DNA of 64,000 nucleotides from Staphylotrichum longicolle (lineage: Eukaryota > Ascomycota > Sordariomycetes > Sordariales > Chaetomiaceae), in the NCBI GenBank assembly GCA_019096155.1, contig JAHCVI010000005.1:3544468-3608467 (forward strand), in the 5' to 3' direction. The notes beneath the pieces were generated by a model. It was not told the DNA's origin. It searched no databases and saw nothing but the letters and a program-made list of their open reading frames with translations. Positions 58,001-64,000 of this stretch are shown piece after piece. The position numbers and the translations under genes were made by a program. Numbering within the stretch: the first letter of the stretch is position 1; every line of letters starts with the position of its first letter.

Positions 58001-60198
58001 TCCTTGAGAACCCGGCGGCTTCTGGCGATGGTGACGAGCCAACCCTTTTCGAGTTGTATGCCATGCACTCCAAGGGTGTCACGTGTCTGTTTATCAAGCA
58101 GTCTGAGCTGGGATGGACCAAAGACAACAAGGTGATCTCACCGGCCGATGCTGTGGAGGCTGGCCTTGCTAAAATCTCGAAACTTGTGGCTCCGGCCCCG
58201 CCCCAGCCGGCAGAGTCGCCGCTCGTTGGCATCACCGGCGAAGCTACCTCGGCTCCTCAGATTCGGATCGCCACACGCGGCGCCAAGGACGCTGCGCTGA
58301 AGGTCCCATCGCCCCAGGCCGACGATAAGAAGGGACAGGAGTCTGTAACCCCGCCGAAGTTCGAGCGCAAGGATGAGGTCGAGACGCCTGCGCCGGCGCC
58401 GGAGAAAGGCGAGAAGAAAGGCCGGAAGAAGAAGGCCGCCGCCGCCGCCGCAGCGGCTGCGGCAGCAGCGGCAGCAGCGACCGGGTCGGTCGATCGCGAT
58501 CACCTTGCATCAAATGGAACCACAGAAGTCAAAGCCGGGCATGCGCAGAGCAAGACTAACAAGCCCTCTCGCAACGCCGATGCCTTCACCGAAGCCACGT
58601 CCAGCAAAGCTGCTCCCGACGTGCCCTTCACTTCAAGTACGGCGTTCCAAGATCAGCTCGACGCTGTGGTCTCCAAGATGGAGTCGCGCATTGTTTCCAA
58701 CATCTCGGGTCGTTTTGACGCCGTCTTCAATGAGATCCTCAAGCAGATGCAGAATTTCCAGGACGGCCGCGATTCGGCCTTTGCCAGCAATCAGTCGACT
58801 CTGCTGCAAATGGTGGCAGATGTCCTCAATGACAACACCGAGGCCGTTCTGAAGAATTTGATCATCGCGCAGATCAACAATAATGTCATCCCCTCAGTCC
58901 GGAGCGCCATCGACAAATCGGTGTCCGAACAACTGAGTGCCAAATCGAGCGCCCAGGCGAACATTCTTCAGAAAGAGATCCAGAGGCTCCTTCCCGGCGC
59001 AGTCAACCAGACGATGCAGAAGCCTGAAGTGATCAAGCCCATCGCGGACAAGGTCACGCACAGCGTCAATGCTCAGGTGGAAGCCCAGATTGCCAAGTCT
59101 CTCAATGTCATCGCCCCTACCATTGCCAAGACGACTGCCCAGAGCGTGCACCAACGCATTGTTGACGATGTCAACGGCCGGATCAGTGAGGCCTTTGAGC
59201 AACTTGAGGAACGTCGCCGGGACGAGGACGCCAAACTGGACCGGCTCATCGCCCAGACGGAAGATCTCTCCAATGCCATCTCGTCCTTGGCCGCGTCTCA
59301 GACGCAGATCCATCAAGACCTTGCCGCTCTGAAGCAACAGGTCCTCGATCAGGGTCGTGAGAGGGTTTTGGTTGCCGAGGAGCATGTGCGTGGGCATGCT
59401 CCTTCACACAGCGGCGCTGGCGCCCACAGCATGCCGAGCGCTGGGTCGCGGGAGTTGGTCAACTACCCCACTCAACACCACCAACAACATCAGCACCAGC
59501 ATCAGTCACCTACCACACATGCACACGCGGTGCAGCCCCCGTACTCGCAACAGCAGCAGCAGCAGCATCAGCACCAGTTTGGCAGCCAGGAGGGTCAGGT
59601 GGTTTTTGCACCACTGAGCCGCGAAGAGCGACAGAAGATTGAACTCGACGGCCTGGTCGAAGCGATTGACGGGTTGATGCGGTCCGCCAACTACGATGAG
59701 GCAATGCTCCGCTGGCTGCAATCAGGTGACAAGTCTGAAGACGTCTTCCAGCAGGTGCTCTCCAACTACAACCCGATTTTCGTCCAGGACCTGCAACCTC
59801 TGCTGCTCCTCTCTGTAGGCGCCACTGTCTCGGTCGACCTGAGCCGCAACTCGCAAAAACTGATGAAGAAGGTCAACCTCCTCGAGGTTGTCATCTATTC
59901 GTTTAACCAGAAGCTTGGATCCTTAGTATGTCTCTTCTCGCCACGCCCCTTAACTCACCTGCTAACCAAGCCACTCTCGCTGCAGGATGATCAAGTCCGG
60001 GAAGTCACGCCCAAGATCATGACTCTTTTGAAGACACGGGTTGAGCAGCTCTTCCTCGAAATCAGCCGCATTGCTCCACATGACCAGGCGCTGAAGACGC
60101 TCTCCAACATGAGCCAGATCGCCGGCCGCATCGCCGAGAGTGTCCAGATGCGCCACGGCTCCATGCACGCCCCGGGGCACATGGGCGCTCCTTATTGA
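55093..60198 (+). CDS. edc4: EDC4/Ge-1-like mRNA-decapping scaffold
   Basis: Two exons (55093-59925 and 59986-60198) give 1681 aa. EDC4 proteins bring Dcp1-Dcp2 together in P-bodies. The first 550 residues are Pro/Ser-rich and disordered, opening with FESLLAQLRLQ. A WD40-like region runs from about 550 to 1000 (VSGAVYWVQ; SGRVKFWDVRDL; HTLQLWDLA). A linker with Lys-rich and 15-Ala runs follows (about 1115-1130). Helical repeats rich in Gln and Ala lie at about 1185-1430, then a His/Gln tract (about 1456-1495) and the C-terminal LDGLVEAIDGLMRSANYDEAMLRWLQ domain used for P-body targeting. The start at 55093 is chosen because MSNYNLPSG begins typical sequence; the frame is open further upstream. 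The 60-nt intron has no stop and keeps frame. Confidence 0.88.
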   Translation: MSNYNLPSGGGPGDGDANPKFESLLAQLRLQSSPSPGPGASSGPEFLDQYSYNHHGNQPFYGHHQSADSPNLPGHAQKAMDSPAFLPEAPTPPVGFSHSQFPPGLMNQMSAARGGGAGAGDDRTAHLLNLLKFSGQSGPANSHQASTREPPMNFAPAPIAPPVIHAPRPAAADPTGLLAALMKGNLQPEPAKPEPSGSAWSHSSPPSGTQQYLLNLLNRPKPSQHDATDLAESSLLTPPPALDDPKDAESSHGGRSAEPTLVGTLASRSEFDFEPKNLESPPPKFDSTPHSQHSQQSSARHAIHGYSDHFDSIPGSSPIHRTPKSSTTPGASGSTVGAGNPAPAPPIQILKKPESAQAPHDQKRPLSDRAAIDSPEHTRRKLDHPVSPLSQTNVAGFAAETVSPLSNTAAVSNYTGRATGEDKKESVADAVSGLAEQADREAREALARAEQEQAEIAEPEQDLEHTASSRAGEGFVHSDQAASLAVKEESTEQEDRAFLDLSLSRELAQDPRDSGDDTAQAAQALVADSWESAEAEEIVVIEETAAPVKVYNFPMKPWITIGLQEIDESRPVFREEAILDIARLKKDFDQIDRNLVSASETYMAYGMSKAGGLRVIRQEDGKDAKLFTDTKDRIFNVAISAAPAHYHPKEAIIGTGVSGAVYWVQLKNGDRDHLEDAHPEQYGFALPPISAQEGGDAPGGVLKTRARPSAMHPDFFAVGRGKSINIIWPAFVFENNLFKNGLDRVVDTEKLLKQCSLKINTGKAGKDFTFSQDDTLVVSLDKSGRVKFWDVRDLTAAKEGSDPLSPMPARTSLEIKEPLMTLTTTPEGEKAWPTSVLLLDKFRPYQKRAALRYMIVGMKQNHTLQLWDLALGKPVQEFNFPHNKESDAVCSVMYHAPSSMIIVGHPTRNSVYFLHLSAPKYTLKNLSQVDYIQRLVAQDSSIPQPESTAVISGIREYSFANKGVLRSLNILENPAASGDGDEPTLFELYAMHSKGVTCLFIKQSELGWTKDNKVISPADAVEAGLAKISKLVAPAPPQPAESPLVGITGEATSAPQIRIATRGAKDAALKVPSPQADDKKGQESVTPPKFERKDEVETPAPAPEKGEKKGRKKKAAAAAAAAAAAAAAATGSVDRDHLASNGTTEVKAGHAQSKTNKPSRNADAFTEATSSKAAPDVPFTSSTAFQDQLDAVVSKMESRIVSNISGRFDAVFNEILKQMQNFQDGRDSAFASNQSTLLQMVADVLNDNTEAVLKNLIIAQINNNVIPSVRSAIDKSVSEQLSAKSSAQANILQKEIQRLLPGAVNQTMQKPEVIKPIADKVTHSVNAQVEAQIAKSLNVIAPTIAKTTAQSVHQRIVDDVNGRISEAFEQLEERRRDEDAKLDRLIAQTEDLSNAISSLAASQTQIHQDLAALKQQVLDQGRERVLVAEEHVRGHAPSHSGAGAHSMPSAGSRELVNYPTQHHQQHQHQHQSPTTHAHAVQPPYSQQQQQQHQHQFGSQEGQVVFAPLSREERQKIELDGLVEAIDGLMRSANYDEAMLRWLQSGDKSEDVFQQVLSNYNPIFVQDLQPLLLLSVGATVSVDLSRNSQKLMKKVNLLEVVIYSFNQKLGSLVCLFSPRPLTHLLTKPLSLQDDQVREVTPKIMTLLKTRVEQLFLEISRIAPHDQALKTLSNMSQIAGRIAESVQMRHGSMHAPGHMGAPY
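58436..58482 (+). repeat. GCN codon repeat encoding polyalanine
   Basis: A run of about 15 alanine codons (GCC, GCA, GCG and GCT mixed) within the EDC4-like gene, directly after a Lys-rich segment. Mixed codons suggest selection at the protein level or an old expansion. Confidence 0.85.
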
Positions 60199-61567
60199 CG
60201 GGGGGCCGATATTAGAATGAATGATTACGCCGTTTGATTGAAACCACGAGCAGTTTGTGGTTCTGGGATGGTCATGGTGGTTCTTGATTGATAGATACCC
60301 CGGGTGATTGCGGCGGTTTTTTTTTTTTCTTTTTTTTTTTTTTTGGTGGCATATTGGGTCTTGGGATGATGCGGTCACTTTTACGCGTCGATACGTCTGG
60401 GATTTCTCCCTGCACGATGCCACCGGGTCTGCCTGATGGCGGTCTGTTCCGGGTGCCGGAATTGTGCTTCGGCAGAGGAGAGGCGGATCAACGCTTCGTC
60501 TTGACCACTGGTCTTGGCGCTCGTGGCGTTGCCGTGGTGAAGCAATGGGGTGTTGACGTGTTCTGAGTTCTCATGTACAATATCGAGCTTTCTTTCTGGG
60601 TGATCAACAGAGACAGTACATTTCAGTTTGCTCAGTTACGACATGGCGTTCGTGAGCGAAAGCTGTTTGACCACGGTACTGCCAGGCGGCAGTCCTGGAA
60701 AATGGCCCTTGTACGGAGTATCCCGTCATTAAACTGGATCAACTGAGGACTGCGTTTGGCGAACGCTGTTTTGGCAAGTCTACGTACGGTCTGTGCGAGA
60801 TCCTCCAGCAACCAGTTGTGAGGCATCCGATGGAATCGTGCCAGGTTGGACACTGGTCGTTCACGCATGGACGGCGTCTTCGCCGGACACAGTCATGGTC
60901 GAGGGCCCCTGCACCCTGAATAAATGTCTTTGGCAAGGCTGACTGGCAGGGGTCGACCCCAAGCCTCGCAGGGGACAACAGGCAGACCGGCAGTTGGGGG
61001 CTGCCCGCGGTGTGCTGCGCTATTCCTGATTCATAAACCCGCGAAACGCCATAGGACTTGGGCTTTCAGTCCTGCCTGCAAAATACACCCAGAGCCAGCA
61101 AGGACTGGTCCGATGCAATGCAGGCGGCGGCCAGGGGCCCGGGGTCCCAGGCATTGCCGCCATGCTTTCACACGGCTTTCGGTCCTGACTCTCGGTCCCA
61201 TCCTGAGTCCTAGGCTGCCAGCAACCGTGACCCCTAGCAGCAACCAAGCAGGCAGCGAGAAGACAAACAAAAAGTGTGCCATTGGACTTGCTCTTGCTTT
61301 GATAAACATGTCCTCGAATCCGTCCTCGTCTGCGCTTCGCCCCTCTAATACTGCACGTTTTCTCCAGGCCATCCGGAGCTGCTTCGGTTGCCCTCTTGTC
61401 ATCTCTTCTTTTCACTCTTCGACGCAACAGGAGATTGGGTACTTGAGCTCTCCCCCGCTGTGCCTAACCCAACCATCACCATATTCTACCGCACGCCACT
61501 CCTTGCCATCCAATTTCCGCATCGATTCTTGAGCGTCTGAAGAACCAAACAACTTCTCAAGACCACA
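60199..61567. other. Tandem intergenic region (EDC4-like to AAA ATPase)
   Basis: This 1.37-kb gap holds the EDC4-like 3' UTR and the promoter of the AAA gene, both plus. It has a T-rich tract at 60317-60344. The frame 60924-61532 runs toward the AAA start but shows no protein-like pattern. Confidence 0.45.
60317..60344 (+). repeat. Poly-T tract
   Basis: Twenty-seven T in 28 bases, interrupted by one C at 60329. It lies about 120 bp after the EDC4-like stop codon, probably in its 3' UTR. Assembly length in such tracts is often uncertain. Confidence 0.9.
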
Positions 61568-63936
61568 ATGGCGCGACTCCATTTTGACAGGAGAGCAGTA
61601 TCGGAGAAGATGTGGGAGTGGCGATACAAGCTCCAGCACATCGGCGACAGCGGTGAGAAGACTCTCTCTGACTTCTCTTCGGACGAGAGCAGCGAGAAGA
61701 AGCAGCCCCTCAAACAGAAGCCGTCGGCTCCGGCGAATGGTTTGCTCGGGGGTGGCAGCAAGAACGGAGAGCTTGGAGCCAATGCTTCGGTCAAGACATT
61801 GTACGAGGGCCCTCTCAGTCGGGAGGGCATCTATGACTGGGTCGACTACCCGCCCCGGCAGCTGAGCAAGAGCGCGGCTAAGGCACAAGACCGCGTGGCC
61901 ATCAAGGTCTTCAAGGTGAAGGACCTGGAAAAGCCCGTCATCTCGGGCCGCTTCAGCCTGCGATACCACATGATTGAGATCCAGAACCCGCTACTGGTGG
62001 CTGCCCTGGCGGACATCCTCAAGGGGCAGGACATGCATCTCGACGTTAGCGAGAACGCAACATTCAACCACCCCTTTCCGGAGCTGTACTTTGGCTACGA
62101 CGGAATCGTGGCGAAGCACCGTTCTCTGGACGAAACGGATCCTGCACACCCGCTCAAGCCCTTCCTGCTACTCCTGATCCGGCTTTTGGATGACATCTTT
62201 GCCGACACGCGCGCCAAGCTGAAGGCTCTCCGGGCCGACGGCCTGATGTCGTACAAGCTGGCCTGGACGTTGTTCCCCCAGAACACCACCGTCATCTCCT
62301 GGGGCAACAATTGCGAACTCCTTTCCAAGGTCACTGAGACATCGTACAACTGCGCGCCAGGAAGGAATGTCTTCGTCATTCACGGCAAAGTACTCCGTTT
62401 TGACGGCAGAGGCTTCCTCTGGGAGGACTTCTCCATCAGCATCGATTCCTTCACTGGCAACCGGCCCATCACCGAGCTTTCGGCGTACCCTCTCGAGTTT
62501 CACGAGGGGGCTGCTGACGTCCGGACGAGGCTAACGGCTCGAGGGAGGAAGGTCCTCGGCTTTCAGGGTCTCACATACGTCAACTACAGAGGCATCGCCA
62601 TCCACACCGGGGACAAGGTCTCCGCTAAGCACAACGTTGATTGCCGCGTGCTCATCGACGTCGTCGGCTACAACAGGCATCACCTGGCCCAGGGTGCTCG
62701 GGAGGGCAGCGATCCGCACACCAAGAGAAGGCAGCTTGTGGTCGGCGATGGTGACCATAACAATCCGGACAGCGAGGGCACGGCACCAAACTCTACCGGC
62801 ACCAATGCGTCGCCCGCCGCAGTCATCAGACGGCTCAGCCCGGGAGCCCAAGAGCGCAATAAGCAAGCCATGCTTGCTCGCGAGGCCAAAGAGCCGCTCC
62901 TCATGTTCATGATGCCCTTAATTGAAGGGTATGCGCTCAAGAACAAGCTGTGGTTGTCCTTCTTCGTTGAGGACATCACGCCGATGGTCTTCAATGACGA
63001 TGCCTACGATCACCTAGTTTACAACGAGCAGCAAAAGGATCTCATCATGTCGTTTGTTGAAAGTCATTGCGGCAATGAAACGGCCGCACAAAAACACCCG
63101 AGGGCGATGGAGGACGTGATCGCCGGGAAGGGTAAGTTCTCAGCCGAGTCCGCCACCGAGCTCTCGCTCTCGTCTTGCTGACACCAGAAACAGGACAGGG
63201 CCTGGTCATGCTGCTCAGCGGGCCACCGGGCACGGGCAAGACGCTGATGGCCGAGGCAGTGGCGGACCGCACTCGCCGCCCGCTATTTTACCTTCAAGCA
63301 GAGGACCTGGGCATCAACGCGGCTGTGCTGGGAGCCAACATCAAGAAAGTGTTTGAGATGGCCACCGAGTGGGACGCTGTGATTTTGCTCGACGAGGCCG
63401 ACGTCTTCATGGCGGAGCGGCACCCGCAGGACATTGCGCGTAACGAGCTCGTGTCCATATTTCTGCGGGAGCTCGAATACTTCCGCGGCATCATCTTCCT
63501 GACCACCAATCTCTACAGCACCATCGACTCGGCCTTCCGGAGCCGTGTCAGCCTGCACTTGCTCTTCAGCGCCCTGACGCCCGAGGCTCGCATGCTGATC
63601 TGGCGCAAATTCCTGGACCGGCTGCCTCCACCACCACAAGCCAAGCTCTTGCTGCCCGAAGGGGGGCCGACGCCTGCCGAGAAAAAGGACAAGCAGGCTG
63701 CCACGGCCGAGACGGAAGTGGAGGAGGGCGTCTTAAGCGACGAGGACATCAAGGAGCTTTCGGCGTGGCAGCTCAACGGGCGCGAGATCAAGACAGCCGT
63801 GAAAATGACGAGGACATGGTGCGACCACAAGGGCTACCCGCTGTCATTGTCGAGGCTGGAAAACGGCATCAAGGTGACGAGTCCGCACGCGACAAAGTGC
63901 AGTCACGAGCAGGACACTTCGCTCTATGACGAGTAG
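61568..63936 (+). CDS. AAA-type ATPase with N-terminal DUF7025-like region
   Basis: Two exons (61568-63131 and 63194-63936) with a 62-nt intron (GTAAGT...AACAG) give 768 aa. The first 500 residues resemble the DUF7025-type region found before the AAA domain in many filamentous-fungal ATPases. The AAA core is one module: Walker A GPPGTGKT at 531-538, Walker B ILLDEAD ending at 591, sensor-like FLTTN and the FRSRVSLHL arginine-finger segment. The intron falls just before Walker A. The C-terminal part is charged and short. These proteins are usually annotated only as AAA ATPases and no function is established. The first Met is followed by family-like sequence, but an upstream exon cannot be ruled out. 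Confidence 0.9.
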
Positions 63937-64000
63937 GGAAGAAGGCAAGTCGGGCTGGCTTTGTGGGTGTAGGTGTCTTGGTTAGCGGGCAAGCTGGTAT
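63937..64000. other. Right edge, AAA gene 3' UTR
   Basis: The last 64 bases lie after the AAA stop codon and hold no feature. Confidence 0.5.

Overview
The window is 64 kb of nuclear DNA from a filamentous ascomycete. A Sordariomycete is the best fit, possibly Sordariales/Chaetomiaceae; this rests on family recognition and was not tested by a search. The evidence is GC-rich coding sequence, one gene every 3-4 kb, short GT-AG introns (mostly 50-110 nt, often with a CTAAC/CTGAC-like branch site), spliced H2A.Z and proteasome genes, and fungus-specific families (fungal RNA-dependent RNA polymerase, DUF1996, CDH-type cytochrome, LPMO-like secreted protein, VNX1-like antiporter). There are no operons, CRISPR arrays, rRNA genes or convincing tRNAs, and I saw no intact transposon. 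I rebuilt 20 protein-coding genes by joining reading frames at splice sites that keep phase.

Layout. 0.5-4.3 kb: two minus-strand enzymes, an EthD/alpha-beta-hydrolase fusion and a stand-alone MetE-C-like protein. 6-9.7 kb: an RNA-dependent RNA polymerase with an RRM-like N-terminus. 10-16.3 kb, all minus: a multi-pass membrane protein, a secreted LPMO-like copper protein, a secreted AA8 haem cytochrome and a small Cys-rich secreted protein. 16.9-22.3 kb: an F-box protein with transmembrane segments and an atypical C2H2 protein. 24-26.7 kb: histone H2A.Z and a small Cys-motif protein. 28.9-33.7 kb: a PIN4/Cip2-like RRM-R3H protein and an IMPase-family phosphatase. 36.6-46 kb: a DUF1996 secreted protein, a VNX1-like vacuolar cation/H+ antiporter and proteasome ATPase RPT6. 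46.8-50 kb: a rhodanese plus tyrosine phosphatase. 52.8-64 kb: a 158-aa membrane protein with a 17-nt first coding exon, an EDC4/Ge-1-like decapping scaffold and an AAA ATPase.

Most of the window is a housekeeping mixture, not one pathway. The only neighbours with a clear shared theme are the LPMO-like protein and the stand-alone cytochrome (12-14.1 kb). They could act together outside the cell in oxidative polysaccharide breakdown, the cytochrome supplying electrons to the copper site. RNA metabolism is represented by three unlinked genes (RdRP, PIN4-like, EDC4-like). I found no clear candidate for an entirely new system. The items most worth checking are the LPMO/AA8 pair, the F-box membrane protein, two stop-free introns of length 3n, the hidden 158-aa gene, and several tight G-quadruplex motifs in gene-free stretches.
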